In this document: positions 1 to 11,110 of the stretch, in pieces
Layout of the letters: each line of letters opens with the position of its first letter
Position numbering within the stretch: position 1 is the first letter of the stretch
Assembly (NCBI RefSeq): GCF_020740795.1
Contig: NC_067300.1
Coordinates: forward strand, 62,001-126,000
Source of the DNA: Apus apus
Taxonomy: Eukaryota; Chordata; Aves; Apodiformes; Apodidae
Direction: 5' to 3'
Length of the DNA stretch: 64,000 nt
Translations under genes and position numbers: made by a program
The notes under the pieces: model-generated
Told to the model about the DNA's origin: nothing
Database searches by the model: none
What the model saw: only the letters and a program-made list of their open reading frames with translations

Positions 1-682
1 AGAACAACACACAATATGCACAATACTGCAGACAACAAGGTGGGAGGATGTGTCACAAAAGTAAAATCTGAAAGATGAAGACCAGAAGGCCAACCAGGAA
101 TTTTCAGTTTGGGAGTTCTAAGATATCAAAATTACCTTCAATGCCACAAAACCCAACACATAAATTTCATCATCTTTGGTGACTGGTCTGTAAGAAAATC
201 AAAAAGCAAAATGTGGCCCTTTCAAGACCCAGAAAGGCAAAGGAGTAGCACTACATTTCAGTAGGCACTGCTGACCAGACACTGGCAGAAAACAAGTAGC
301 AAGTTCATATGTAGTCAAAACTTCAAGAAATAAAGCTAATATATTCTCCTTCCTCACACCTACACTTCACTGTAAGTGCCCATTGCACAAGCAGCGGCTT
401 TATATACTTGGCTAACAAGAAATATCCTTTTGTTACAGCATGACATCCCTTCCCAGAACTCCATTTTCCATCTGCAATCTGTGCCAACTGCTGACATGAG
501 TACCATAGAAGTGTATAAACAATGAGTGGCTTCTACTGGCATGAAAACTAGATTTGCCCAGTTAAACAAACAAAAAATATCTTTCCCTGCACAGTCCTGT
601 GGAATACATTAAATACTGTTACCTTTTTTATACAAAAGGGTTTATGAGTGCTGGTCTCCCATCTATATTTCATGAGACTTAC
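1..682. other. AT-rich intronic sequence, nothing recognised
   Basis: AT-rich non-coding sequence inside the presumed ANKMY1 transcription unit. I see no ankyrin-coding exon in any minus-strand frame. A 69-codon minus-strand frame at 360-569 shows no family motif. Confidence 0.5.
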
Positions 683-741
683 TCTGAGGTTCTGCCTTCA
701 GCCACACTGACTACTTCTGAGGATTCTGATTGTTCATTCCC
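683..741 (-). CDS. ANKMY1: ANKMY1 exon 6 (candidate)
   Basis: 59 bp open in the frame expected after exon 5 (phase 0 start). It begins after a TTTTTAAG acceptor and ends at a strong GA|GTAAGT donor. The peptide is acidic and Ser/Glu-rich ([20 protein letters not shown]). No domain is recognisable. Support comes only from splice-site quality, phase and position; it could be a chance match. Confidence 0.4.
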
Positions 742-3700
742 CTTAAAAATTTAGAAAAAGAAAGAGGTTACTGTCACGAGCTGATATTGGGGGGCAGAAC
801 AGTTTCCCACAGTTACAAAAATGAAAAAAATCTTCCCTTGCCTGATTCAGCATATTTACACATCAGAACCATAACACATTACAGTATATAATGGTATTTT
901 GTTAACAACTGTTAGAGAAATCATTTAGAACTAATCTGTAACTAAGCTGTTGGACTTTTATTTTTTTAATCTCTTAAAATAATGGAATATTTTTCTTGTT
1001 CAATTTCCAGGGTGTCTAAAACATGTTCAGAAGAGTTACAAGTTTCTGCCAGTATACATCATCTAGCTTAAAAGAAAAAAACATTGCTGAAATAAAACAA
1101 GACACAGATTTTCAGCCTGCATTAGTTTGCAAGAGAATTCAGAACTAGGATCTACAAGATGTTTTCAAACCTGGATGCGTATGAGACTAAGAGGAGAAGT
1201 GAAAGCAATGTACAGAATCAGCCCCTGCAGAATCTCAGAGACTGACAGACACAAACCAGTGCAGAAAGATCCCCTCTCTAATCCTAATTACCTCCAAAAT
1301 GAGGCGTAATAGCTCCACATTGATTTTCCATGCGGTTTGAGCAGCTGCTACCTCCCAATCCCCTTCTCCCTTCCCCATACAAGTCTTGCAGTCTCAGCAA
1401 TGGGCCACTTGAACATACTCTTGGAACTGCAACAGCAGCTTCAGAGGAACCAAGGATTATTTGGTACTTAATTTCCAAGAAGTTTCCTCAAGGCATGGGC
1501 CCCAACCTGCACAGCCTCACATGAAGGTCTCAGCAGCACCTTTCCATTTCCAGACTCCATTGAAACATCTCAAAGATACAGCTCCTGCCCAGACACCTTT
1601 TTTACCCTGTTTTCTCATCCTGGTTAGCAATTCCCAACATACTTGCTTTCATTTTCATTCCCATTCCCAGGTCTGCACTCTTACAAAAGGTGTCAGCTTG
1701 GTTTGGAGCATTTCTCTGTGTCAGGGACCAGACTCCTCCCATCTGAGCAATCCCAGTGACCAGCAGACTCTGACAATACAAGTGCTCTTCCCCAGCCACT
1801 TCTACCATGGCAGCAGGACCATCACCCACACTCTCTTTTTCTACTTAGGCATTTGTAATTCCCACCAACAGCCCCAGTGCACCCTCCAAGTATCAAACAC
1901 CCACCCAGTGCTACCTCACGGCCCTGCTGCTAACCCAGCGCCCGACCACAACTGCAGAGCCCCAGCTGTGCCAGAGCCTGGTCCTCCACAGGAGTCAGCA
2001 GTGAAAGCAGAGATCCTCCTGCACCCTCAGGGTGCAAGATGCAGAGAAGTTCTGACTTTCTCCCCAGGAGTACACACAGTATCATAGAATGGTTAGAGTT
2101 GGGACATTACAGAGAAGGGACATTATGGATCATCAAGTTCCAACTCCCCTGCATGGGCAGGGACACCTCCACTAGATCAGGCTGCTCAAAGCTCCATCCA
2201 GCCTGCCCTTGAACGCTTCCAGGGATGGAGTTTCCACAATTTCTCTGGGCAACCTGTTCCAGTGTCTCACTACCCTCATACTGAAGAATTTCCTCCTGAT
2301 CTCTAACCTAAATCTCTCCTCTTTCAGTTTAAAACCATTACCCCTTGTCCTCTCACTACAAGCCCTTGTAACAAGTCCCTCCCAGCTTTCATGCAGCCCC
2401 TTCAGGCACTGGAAGGTGCTCTAAGGTCTCCCTGGATCCTTCTCTTCTTCAAGCTTGACACCCCCAACTCCCTCAGCCTGTCTTCATAAGAGAGCTGCTC
2501 CAGCCCTTGGGTCATTTTCATGGCCTTCCTCTGGACACACTCCAACAGGTCCAAATCTGTCTTGTGTTGCGGGCTCTAGAGCTGGACACAGTGCTCCAGG
2601 TGAGGTCTTGCCAGGCCAGAGTAGAGGGGCAGAACCACCTCTCTCCATCTGCTGGCCACACTTCTTGTGATACAGCCCAGGATGCAGTTGACCCTTTGGG
2701 CTGCAATTGCACATTGGTGGCTCATGTCCAGCTTTTGGTCCACTAGTACCCCCAGGTCTTTTTCCACAGGGCTACTCTCAAGTGTGTCCTCCCCCAGCCT
2801 GTATTTGTATCTCTGGTTGCCTCAGCCCAGGTGCAGGACCTCATGAGGTTCACCTGGGCCCACTTCTCCAGCTTGTCCAGGTCCCTCTGGATGGTACCCT
2901 GTCCCACTGCCACATCAACTGCACCACCCAGTTAGGTGTGATCAGCAAAACTGCTGATGGTGTTCTCAGTACCACTGTCAATATCATTAATGAAGATATT
3001 AAAGTAAATTTAAAAGGCAAGATCATGGCTTGAGGAAATAAGACATTATGATTCTGTCATTTTAGATGTGAAGTAGACAAACCTTGTAACTGTGCAAGGT
3101 CCTCTCAGCAATATTACCCTTGAAATATTCTTCTGGATAATAAAGAATAAAGCACATGGAGAGAGCAGATAATCCTTCATCATTACACTTATTCACATCA
3201 GCTCCACTATCAAGAAGAAGATTGACAACATCGTTGTGGGAATGAACCTGTAGAGGGAAACATCCATACTTACACATACATGTACATATTTCAGCTTTGG
3301 AGGTGGAAAGAGTTGACACCACCATTCTAAAGTAGAGATGCTCTACACATTTAGCTAGTCCAAATTTATATTTCCCACAAAACAGAAACACAAAACTGAA
3401 CCATGTCTCACAAGATTCAGAACATCCATTTTTCAGCTAATTTCTAACTATTAAATGTCATGGAAATTCAGTGATAAGAAAGAGACTAAAGGTGACTGAG
3501 AAGGTTACAAGAGAAACACAGCATTCTGAATGGTCACCTAGATTTTTCTAGCCCTTTACAACAAATGCCAACTATTGAGATGGCTGAAAAGGGTGTGAAG
3601 AAAAAGGCAAGAGTGTGGGATCTCATCCCCCTCCCACAGCAACTGACATTTTGCAGGATGAGCTGTAGCTACCATCACTTCTCAACAAAATGCCTCAGAG

Positions 3701-6700
3701 CCTGATTTCAAACAGGTGAAAAAAAAAAAGTGCACAGTCACATCCGAAGACTAGTTTACTGTAGTCAGAACCCACAATCAAATCTAGCATTTGAAACTAA
3801 GTAGCAATTACTGAAGGGCTTAGGATCATAGAAGATGCTGGGCTGGAAGGGACCCATCAGGATCATCGAGTCCAACTCCTGTCCCTGTGTAGGGCATCCC
3901 AAGAATCACACCATGTGCCTGAAAGCATCATCCAAATGCTTCTTAAACTCAGGCAGGCTTGGTGCTGTGACCACTGCCCTGGGGAGCTTGTTTCACCCTC
4001 TGGTCCTGATGCCCAACCTAAACCTCCTGATTCAGGGATTATTCAGGTTATTTCTTTACAGCGGGATTTGGCATAATACTGGTCATTACAGACAGTGCTC
4101 ACACCACTTCTATGTTTCTCTGGTGTACTGAACATTCCCTTCACACCACGTTGAAACAAGAGGAAGATGTAATCCAGCCTGCTGTACCAGGAATTGTCTC
4201 ATCATGTGGCACAGTCATACTGAGCCTCTTACAGCGGCCGCAGCGAGTGCTGTGTGTCCCCGATTGTCGGCCGTGTCTGGGTGAACAAGCCCCTTCCTCA
4301 GGATCACAAAGGCCCCAGCACAGTCTCCTCGTGCTGCTGCCTCAATGAGCTGCTTTGCGGCGAGCTCCCTGGGGCCTGGGGGGCCATAGGTACCACGGGC
4401 TCCTCGAAGAATGCGGCGAACATCAGGAGTGAATTTTGCCTGACAGCGCCTGGGAAAGGAGAGAAAAGTGGAGCAGATTTAGGCAGCAGGGTACTCATGG
4501 ACCACCACAGCAATAAAAGAAAACACACAAGAATACGTTGGTGAGCAAGATGGGAAAATAAGGCCAGCTGTCATTTTAAGAACTATTTCAGCTTGTGTGA
4601 GCTTGCTGACATTCATGGCAGGGAGGCACACTGGTGTACAGGGTGCTGGCAGCTGCACAGATCTTAGCTACACAAGAGTTAAAAAATAACCAGCCATCAA
4701 ACAGCTATCACAGAAAGAATCACAGAATCACAGAACGACAGGGGTTGGAAGGGACCTTCAAAGATAATTGAGTCCAGCTCTCCTTCCAGAGCAGGACCAA
4801 AAACTAGGCAGGTCACTCAGAAAGGCATCCAGACCTTGTCATCTTGAAAGTCTCCAGAGAAGGAGACTCCACAGCCTCTCTGGACAGCCTGTCCCAGGGC
4901 TCTGTCACCCTCACAGGAAAGAAGTTCTTCCTCATGTTGAGGTGGAACTTCCTATGCTCGAGTTTGAATCCATTGCCCCTCATCATATCACAGGGCACAA
5001 GTGACAAGAGGTTGACCCCGACCCCTCATGTATTTATAGACATGAATTAGATCCCAAGCCCCAGTTCTGTCAGCCTTCCCTCATAAGGCAGGTGTTCCAG
5101 TCCCTTCATCATCTTCATAGCCTCCATTGGACTCTCTCCAGTACATACCCATCCCTCTTGAACTGGGGAGCCCAGAACTGGACTATTTATAGAGGTGTGA
5201 CCAGGAAAAAACTGATGTAGGACTTAAAGGAATAAGACTTGTGAATTGAGAGATTAATACATTGTGTGTTTCTTTTTTTAAAAAAAAAAATCCTCATTGT
5301 CCATTTGTAATCTCAAGGCCATGAAAAACAGTATGGAGTGCAGCTTTTATCCTGCAACTTAAATCTGCAAACAAGGAACACACAAAGATAGTAATTTCTA
5401 AAAATCAATACACAATAAACTAATAATCAACAGTTACCTGTGCTTGTAAATATGCATCTGCATTCTAACCAGTAGAGGGGTTACATTTTTAACAGGCCAA
5501 GGGTCTTCCTTAGGCATCTTTGGGGTGTTTTGAAAATACCAGGCATCACACTCTTCCAGGAAGGAACGAGTCAAAGTAAGATGATCTGTGTCATGAGAAT
5601 ATGCAAAGACTCCTTCAGGGCAAATATCCTTATCATCAAAAGGGAGATGCTTGTAGCTACGGAGAAATGGGTCTTCCTCAACTGAAATATACTTCTTTTG
5701 AGAACTGTCATCAATGTATCTGTGGTGCACTGGATAATCCGAGAGAGAAAACAAATTGGGTACTTCAGTACAGAGTTTAATAAGATGATCCCTGAGCCAC
5801 AAGCCAACGTCCTGGCAGCCATCTGGATAGCTCTCAATCCCTGGTCCAAATCTCTCATCACATTTGTACAGCCCCTTCAAGAAACAAGTCAACTCATTAG
5901 TATCAGAGATCAAACAAGGTGTGTACAATTAAAGCCTGGTTTGTATTTCACCTGGTTCTGCCCTGGTCCACTCCCTATTGGCAGAGCAGGACCCACTGAA
6001 TCACAGAATCACATAAGGTCAGGGGTTAGAACGGACCTCTGGAGATCATTGAGTCCAACCTCCCTGCCTGAGCAGGACCAAAAACTAGGGCAGGTCATTC
6101 AGAAAGGCTCCACAACCTCTCTGGGCAGCCTGTCCCAGGGCTCTGTCACCCTCACAGGAAAGAAGTTCTTCCTCATGTTCAGGTGGAACTTCCTATGCTT
6201 GAGTTTGAATACATTGCCCCTCATCCTATCACAGGGCAAGTGACAAGAAGTTGTCCCTGCCTTCTTGATCCCCACCCCTCATGTATTTATGGACATTAAT
6301 TAGATCCCCCCTTGGTCTTCTCCTCTCTAGACTGGAAAGCCCCAGGTGTCTCAGCCTTTCCTTGTAAGGCAGGTGTTCCAGTCCCTTCATCATCCTTGTA
6401 GCCTCTGTTGGACTCTCTCCAGCAGATCCCTGTCTCTCTTGAACTGGGGAGCCCAGAACTGGACACAATACTCCAAGCAAGGTCTCACCAGGGCTGAGTA
6501 GAGGGGGAGGAGAACCTCCCTTGGTCTGCTGGACACACTCTTCTTAATGCACCCCAAGATACCATTGGCCTTCCTGGCCACAAGAGCACATTGTTGTCCC
6601 ATGAATAACTTGGTGTCTACCAGGACTCCAAGGTCCTTCTCCACGGAGCTGCTCTCTAGCAGATCACCTCCTAACCTGGACTGGTGCATTCTGTTGTTCC

Positions 6701-9700
6701 TTCCCAGGTGCAGGACTCTCCATCTGAAGCCACTCAGAAAGCAAAGCCTTCACAGCCACTTTGGTCCTTTGACTAGCAAACAGAAATCTTCCAGCACAAG
6801 AATAGTGCAAGGACATAAATTTAACTACAGAGGGATCTAATGTTTAGATTAAACTTTCTGATGGTTTTAGGGCCAGAGAAAGATTTTATTTTGCTTTTCT
6901 TCTGTGACCAACTTTAGATTCATTAGCCATGCTGCTACTTTCCCGACCAGGCCAGATTTCTGGTTAGATTTTCCTACCTAATCTCAATGAACACGTCTAA
7001 CGCATCTGCAGACACAGAATCTGGACATGAGAGTTATTTCTTTTCTTACAACAGTAACTAAATTTAGGATTTATGTAGCCTGCCAAGCATTACAAGACAT
7101 GCCAACAGAAGAGTCTCAGGAGCACATAAAGGACTACAGAAGTTTTAATCTTTCTATACAGGTGTCCTGGTTTGGCCAGGACACTATGGTAAGTAGGCAT
7201 GAGCATGACCAAATTTAAGTGTATCTGGATCACACATAGTTCAAGACAGGTTAATTCTAAGCTATCACAACCTCAAAACAGCTATTTGAAGCAAAAATTA
7301 GCAACTTCACATTGAGCTGTTTAGCTACAAAGATAAAGGAGCAGGAGAAAGGCACTACCACTGGCAAAAATAAATTTCTGAGTGTGGTTACCATCTGAAT
7401 CTTCTCATTTTTTTCCCTTAGCTTTAAACTATACATCATATACTCAAAGCTCTCCTAAATCCACAATTAGTGCCACATTGTCAACATCTATCAAGAATGC
7501 TATTATCTTTTTAATCACCTCCTCAATGCAAAGACTGTTATATTGTTTCTCTGTATGTTTTAGATTATTTGATGAATTGCAGAGATATCCAGGAACTGGT
7601 GGGTGGTGTTCCCCTGTGCTCAGGACTTTTCAGTTACATCTTCTAAGAAAACAAAGAAGGACTGCAAGTTTTTACAAAACAAGATGTCCAACTTCTATGA
7701 GCAATATCAGGTCTGAAAACTGCAAAACAGACAACTGGACACTTCAAATTGCTGTCTATCTCCAGAGTTTCTTAAAATGCAGAATTTTTCCAGTTTCATA
7801 TTTTTGGCATCCTAATATGACTTTGTAATATGACATTACTTTGAGAGTAATGTCTAATAAACTCTTCATTAAAGGAGGAGAATAAATACTGAAATCTTTT
7901 GTTAGATACTAGAATAAGAAACTTTTCCAGCCATCAGATTTTTAGTTCTGGACAGATGGTATCACATCATAGGGCTGGAAGAAGGATCTGGGAAACCACA
8001 GGCCTCTCAGCCTGACCTGCATGCCAGAGAAACTTTAATAACACCTTTGACACAATTTCCCATATTATTCTTCTGGAGAAACTGGCAGCTCATGGCTTGG
8101 ATGGGTGTACTCTTTGCTGGGTGAAACAGTGGCTGGTGGCCAGGCCCCAAGAGTTGTGCTGAATGGAGTTAAACTCAGTGGGTGGCTGGTCACTAGTGGT
8201 GTTCCCCAGGGCTCAGTGTTGGGGACAGTTCTCTTTAAGATCTTTAGCAATGATCTGGACCCCTCAACCAGAGGATCAGGTGTACCCTCACCTTGCAGAT
8301 GGCACTTTTGGGAGAGAGTGTTGATCTGCCTGAAGGTGGGAAGGGTCTACAGAGGGATCTGGACAGGCTGGATACATGGCTTGAGGCTCTGCAGAGGGAT
8401 TGGGACAGGCTCGATAGATGGGCTAAGGCCAATTGCATGAGATTTATCAAGGCCAAGTTCCAGGTCCTTGGGTTCCAACAACCCCAAGCAACACTCCAGG
8501 TATGGGGAAGAATGTCTGGAAAGTGCCCAGTGGAAAAGGACCTGGGAGTGTTGGTCAAGAACAGCTGATTAGGAGCCAGTATGTGCCCAGGTGGCCAAGA
8601 AGGCCACGAGCATCCTGGTTTGTGTCAGCACTAGTGTGGCCAGCAGGAGCAGGGCAGGGATCCGCCGCCTGTGCTGGGCACTGGGGAGGGGGCACCTTGA
8701 ATCCTGGGGTCAGGTCTGGGCCTTCATAACTAGAAGGACATTGAGGGGCTGGAGTGTGTCCAGAGAAGGGCAATGGAGCTGGGGAAGGGTCTGGAGCACA
8801 GGTCTGATGAGGAGAAGCTGAGGGAATCAGGGATGTTCAGCCTGGAGAAAAGGAGGCTGAGGGGAGACCTGCTGGCTCTGCAGCTGCCTGAGAGGAGGTT
8901 GGAGCCAGGGGGGTTGGTCTCTGCTCCGAAGGAATGAGTGATAGAACAAGAGGAAATGGCCTCAAGTTGCACCAGGGGAGGTTTACATAGGATATTAAGA
9001 TTTCTTCACTGAGTTTCTTCATCCAGTTTCTTCACTGTATCAGGCCCTGGCACAGGCTGCCCAGGGTAGTGGTGGAGTCCCTGTTCCTGAAGGGATTTAA
9101 AAGATGTGTAGGGACATGGTTTAGTGGTAGACTTGGTAATGTTAGTTTAACAGTTGGACTCAATGATACTAAGGGTCTTTTCTAACCTAAATGATTCTGT
9201 GATCATCTTCAATATTTCCCCATGCAAGAAATGAGTGCAGCAGAGGCTAGGCTGTTGAAAAGAGTGCCCTAACTCAATGGAGATCAAAGCACAACAATTT
9301 TGCTCTAAAGAAGGAAAACACTTTGCAAGAAGCTGCTTGCAAAAAACCCACAAATTTTCCTGTACTTAGGGTGCTTTGAAAGGCAGGGAAATTGTAGTTT
9401 TTGCTCAGAATTTTTCCAGTTACCTGAAATTTTCTGCCATCCATCCATTCCCAGGTCCCATAGCCTTCCACATGGTCAAGATAAAGAGCTCCTGTGAATT
9501 TCGAACCATCAGACCAGTAGCAAACGCCCTTTCCGTGGCGGTGGCCCCTGTAGAACTGTCCCTCGTATCTCTGTAGTGAACAAAAGAGGACACAGCAAGA
9601 AGAATGATAGGGCAGGTCAGGCCAGAAATAAGTAAAATTGCCTCCTTGCTGCAACAGAGCAGGACTAATGGGGTGTGGGAATCCAACACATGAGGAGGGT

Positions 9701-10861
9701 GAGTCTGTTCCACAGAAAAGAAAGGTTGGGCACAACCTCAACTCCATTTTAGTCGCAGGTTTCAGAACTCAACCAGGATTTTACAAATACCCCCATAAGC
9801 TCTTCCATTAAGTAACAATCAGCTCTTCCATTAAGTAACAATCAGTCATTCACACTGCTTTAGCAGATGCCTGTGGACACAGTCACAAATGCTGCAGGCT
9901 AAACTAACACCTATCCTCCAGCAGCTCTCAGCAAGACCTGTTCACCAGTACACACTTACACTCTGCATTTGAAAGGGGAACCAGCAGAAGCATGAAGTCC
10001 TCAAGCTGTAGGTGGACCAGATATTAAACCTTTACACACCACTTGCTAAAAGGATCAGTATGACTGCTACTCTGAAAAGGGCACCCCCCTTTCAAACTCT
10101 GGCTGGAGCCTGCTTGTCTGACTGCTCTTGACTAAAATTTGATCAATTCTCATGGATTTCAGTCACAACCACTTTAGGGTGCTCACGGTTTTGAAGCAAA
10201 ACCAGATGTTTGGAGGATTTTTTTTATATAAAATTATCAAAATGTGGTAATTCAAAGAAATCCCACTTCAATCAGAATCTCTGTTTCCTACTTCTTCTGA
10301 GGCATTAAAAGTAATAATAAAATTGGAAGCCTTGCCACAGCGCTGGTATTTTATATATATGGGTAACTCCTTCTGTGAGTGAGAGCCTTTAGTTTAAAAA
10401 AAAGCCCCGAACATGGTGGTGGTTGTAGCAGCCGCAGCCACCGACAGGGACACTGAGGGAAGAGTGAGCCGGGCCGGAGCAGAGGGGCCTGGCAAACCGC
10501 TGTGTGCGGCGTGTCGCCCACCCGTGTCGCCCACCCGTGTCGCCCACCCGTGTCGCCCACCGGCACGGCGACACAGGGACGCGGGGTCCAGAGGCGGCCG
10601 CGCTCCGGGCGGGCAGGTGCTGGGCCAGACCGGCCGAACCCCACCTGTGGCGGGAGGGGCAGCCCCGGACACCGCCACGGACCCCCGGCCAGCCCCGGGG
10701 CCAGCGCCGGGCCCCGTCCTGCCGGACCAGCCCGGCCCAACTCGTACCTGAGCGGCCGCCGGCCCCCGGGGCGGGTCCGCAGCGGGGCAGGGGCTGCCCG
10801 TGCCCGCCGCTCTGCCTCTGGCCGCCGCCTGCTCGGGAGCGCGCCCGGCGCTGCCCGCCAT
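683..10861 (-). CDS. ANKMY1: ANKMY1 (ankyrin repeat and MYND domain containing 1), 5' part of gene
   Basis: Gene-level entry for the coding exons from the start codon (10859-10861, complement) to the left side of the window. Seen: six exons, all on the minus strand, with GT donors and AG acceptors, joining in frame (38, 49, about 145.7, 72.3, 55 and about 19.7 codons). The predicted order is a GC-rich N-terminus, then MORN repeats (residues about 39-115), a linker, then ankyrin repeats (from about residue 260). Known: ANKMY1 is the vertebrate protein combining N-terminal MORN repeats, ankyrin repeats and a C-terminal MYND zinc finger; its molecular role is poorly defined. The remaining ankyrin repeats and the MYND finger must lie left of this window. 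CR1 insertions sit in several introns. The MORN-then-ankyrin order makes ANKMY1 the best fit; another MORN/ankyrin protein is a weaker alternative. Confidence 0.82.
742..2080. other. ANKMY1 intron sequence, nothing recognised
   Basis: Intronic sequence between candidate exon 6 and the CR1 copy. It contains open frames up to 208 codons on the plus strand (1461-2087), but their composition is low-complexity His/Ser/Pro with no recognisable domain. Confidence 0.45.
2081..3010 (-). mobile_element. CR1 LINE, 3' part, minus orientation
   Basis: Starts at the plus-strand ATCATAGAAT tail (the CR1 3' end) and continues with the 3'-terminal ORF2/3'UTR sequence in reverse complement: TTCCAGGGATGGAGTTTCC, then a CCTTCAGGCACTGGAAGGTG block, then a segment ending in ATCATTAATGAAGATATT. 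5'-truncated, and decayed by substitutions. Confidence 0.9.
3083..3247 (-). CDS. ANKMY1: ANKMY1 exon 5, ankyrin repeat
   Basis: 165 bp, 55 codons, phase 0 at both ends. Acceptor CCTCTACAG, donor AAG|GTTTGT. It encodes [20 protein letters not shown] followed by [10 protein letters not shown], a well-conserved ankyrin repeat, then a tail of charged residues. The minus-strand CR1 copy at about 2081-3010 sits just downstream in the next intron. Confidence 0.85.
3826..4046 (-). mobile_element. CR1 LINE fragment, minus orientation
   Basis: Short CR1 3' end: the plus strand shows GATCATAGAAGATGCTGGGC, GGAAGGGACCC and ATCGAGTCCAACTCC, the usual order of a reverse-complement CR1 3'UTR. It lies in the ANKMY1 intron between the two ankyrin exons. 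Confidence 0.8.
4233..4449 (-). CDS. ANKMY1: ANKMY1 exon 4, start of ankyrin region
   Basis: 217 bp. Acceptor TTTCCCAG, donor GCT|GTAAGAG. After the split Arg codon the peptide holds [18 protein letters not shown] and then [18 protein letters not shown], the helix-loop-helix pattern of an ankyrin repeat (xxDxxGxTALxxAA). It ends in phase 0 and joins to the ankyrin exon at 3083-3247. No stop codon or frame break. Confidence 0.85.
4713..5202 (-). mobile_element. CR1 LINE, 3' part, minus orientation
   Basis: Begins with repeated AATCACAGA octamers, then GGGGTTGGAAGGGACCTTC, and the reverse complement of the conserved CR1 segment encoding [14 protein letters not shown]. 5'-truncated near 5200. 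Close relatives in this window are at 5999, 23085, 46850 and 58655. Confidence 0.9.
5438..5874 (-). CDS. ANKMY1: ANKMY1 exon 3, last MORN repeat and linker
   Basis: 437 bp. Acceptor CTTGAAG (AG at 5876-5875), donor CAG|GTAACTG. It opens with [19 protein letters not shown], which completes the MORN series begun in exon 2, and then encodes about 120 residues of linker with the stretch [13 protein letters not shown] and a Tyr/Asp-rich segment. It ends in phase 2 (CAC AG|), which joins exactly to the first base of the next exon to give an Arg codon. The exon is fully open. Confidence 0.85.
5999..6735 (-). mobile_element. CR1 LINE, 3' part, minus orientation
   Basis: Starts AATCACAGAATCACATAAGG and contains, on the minus strand, remnants of the ORF2 C-terminus ([17 protein letters not shown], then [20 protein letters not shown]). 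5'-truncated. Inserted between ANKMY1 exons 2 and 3. Confidence 0.9.
6736..7974. other. ANKMY1 intron sequence with a palindrome
   Basis: AT-rich intronic sequence. The only structure I see is a perfect hairpin at 7162-7184 (listed separately). An open frame of 148 codons at 7382-7828 (plus) has no recognisable domain. Confidence 0.5.
7162..7184. repeat. Perfect 9-bp inverted repeat
   Basis: GTGTCCTGG, a 5-base spacer TTTGG, then CCAGGACAC, the exact reverse complement. TGTCCTGGTTT-type ends occur in bird LTRs, so this may be a relic of one, but no LTR body is recognisable around it. Confidence 0.5.
7975..9205 (+). mobile_element. CR1 LINE, 3' third, plus orientation
   Basis: Sense-orientation CR1 from the reverse-transcriptase region to the 3' tail. 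It begins GGGAAACCACAGGCCTCTCA (RT palm N-terminal part), passes GGTGTTCCCCAGGGCTCAGT, corresponding to the GVPQGSVLG motif of LINE RTs, and ends with AATGATTCTGTGATC. Many frameshifts; inactive. Confidence 0.9.
9424..9570 (-). CDS. ANKMY1: ANKMY1 exon 2, MORN repeats
   Basis: 147 bp, 49 codons, phase 0 at both ends. Acceptor CTACAG (AG at 9572-9571), donor CAG|GTAACT. The peptide begins [19 protein letters not shown], a classic MORN repeat (YxGxxxxGxxHGxG), and continues with a second repeat around [17 protein letters not shown] repeats usually mediate membrane or partner binding. There may be a small exon between this and exon 1 that I cannot see. Confidence 0.85.
9798..9843. repeat. 23-bp tandem duplication
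   Basis: The unit AGCTCTTCCATTAAGTAACA plus ATC occurs twice without change (9798-9820 and 9821-9843). Intronic, in ANKMY1 intron 1. No transposon context. Confidence 0.9.
9844..10400. other. ANKMY1 intron 1, nothing recognised
   Basis: Non-coding sequence between the CpG island and the first MORN exon; no exon or repeat recognised. Confidence 0.5.
10511..10562. repeat. 13-bp minisatellite, four units
   Basis: GTGTCGCCCACCC repeated four times head to tail (starts at 10511, 10524, 10537, 10550; the last unit ends in G). It lies inside the ANKMY1 CpG island, about 190 bp past the exon 1 donor. Each unit carries two CpGs. Confidence 0.95.
10748..10861 (-). CDS. ANKMY1: ANKMY1 exon 1, coding part (start codon)
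   Basis: Minus-strand ATG at 10859-10861 in a GCCATGG context, followed by 38 codons rich in Ala, Gly, Pro and Arg, ending at a CAG|GTACGAG donor (GT at 10747-10746). The exon ends in phase 0, and the next exon begins in phase 0 with an MORN repeat, which supports this start. The 5'UTR runs to the right into the CpG island. The composition is typical of a CpG-island first exon and carries no recognisable domain. Confidence 0.65.
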
Positions 10862-11110
10862 GGCGGTGGCAGAGGCAGCAACGGCAGCGCGACCGGCCCC
10901 GGCCGGGCACGCGAGACTCGCGTTGCCGTGGACACCCGGCACCGGGGCGGGGAGCGGCCGGTCCCACCCGCACTGCCCTGGGCAGGCCCGGCCGCCGGCT
11001 GGGGAGCGACAGCCGCCCTTGGCCCGCTCTGCCCGGCGGGGACAGCGGCTCGGGCCCCGAACCTGGCCCTGCTCTTGTCCCCAAAGCGGGTCCGTCACCC
11101 GCTGTGCCAG

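Larger units (their letters stand above)
10400..11110 (-). promoter_or_regulatory. ANKMY1: CpG island promoter of ANKMY1
   Basis: GC- and CpG-dense block of about 700 bp spanning the start codon and the first splice donor of ANKMY1. The long open frames crossing it in several frames (for example 10389-11216 and 10504-11403) are a result of base composition. No TATA box is obvious. No divergent plus-strand exon could be supported. Confidence 0.75.

Noticed and set aside
360-569. 69-codon minus-strand frame as a further ANKMY1 exon
   Set aside because: No ankyrin or MYND pattern and no matching splice-site pair in the required phase.
5698-6243. 181-codon plus-strand frame
   Set aside because: Its first part is antisense to ANKMY1 exon 3 and its second part is antisense CR1.
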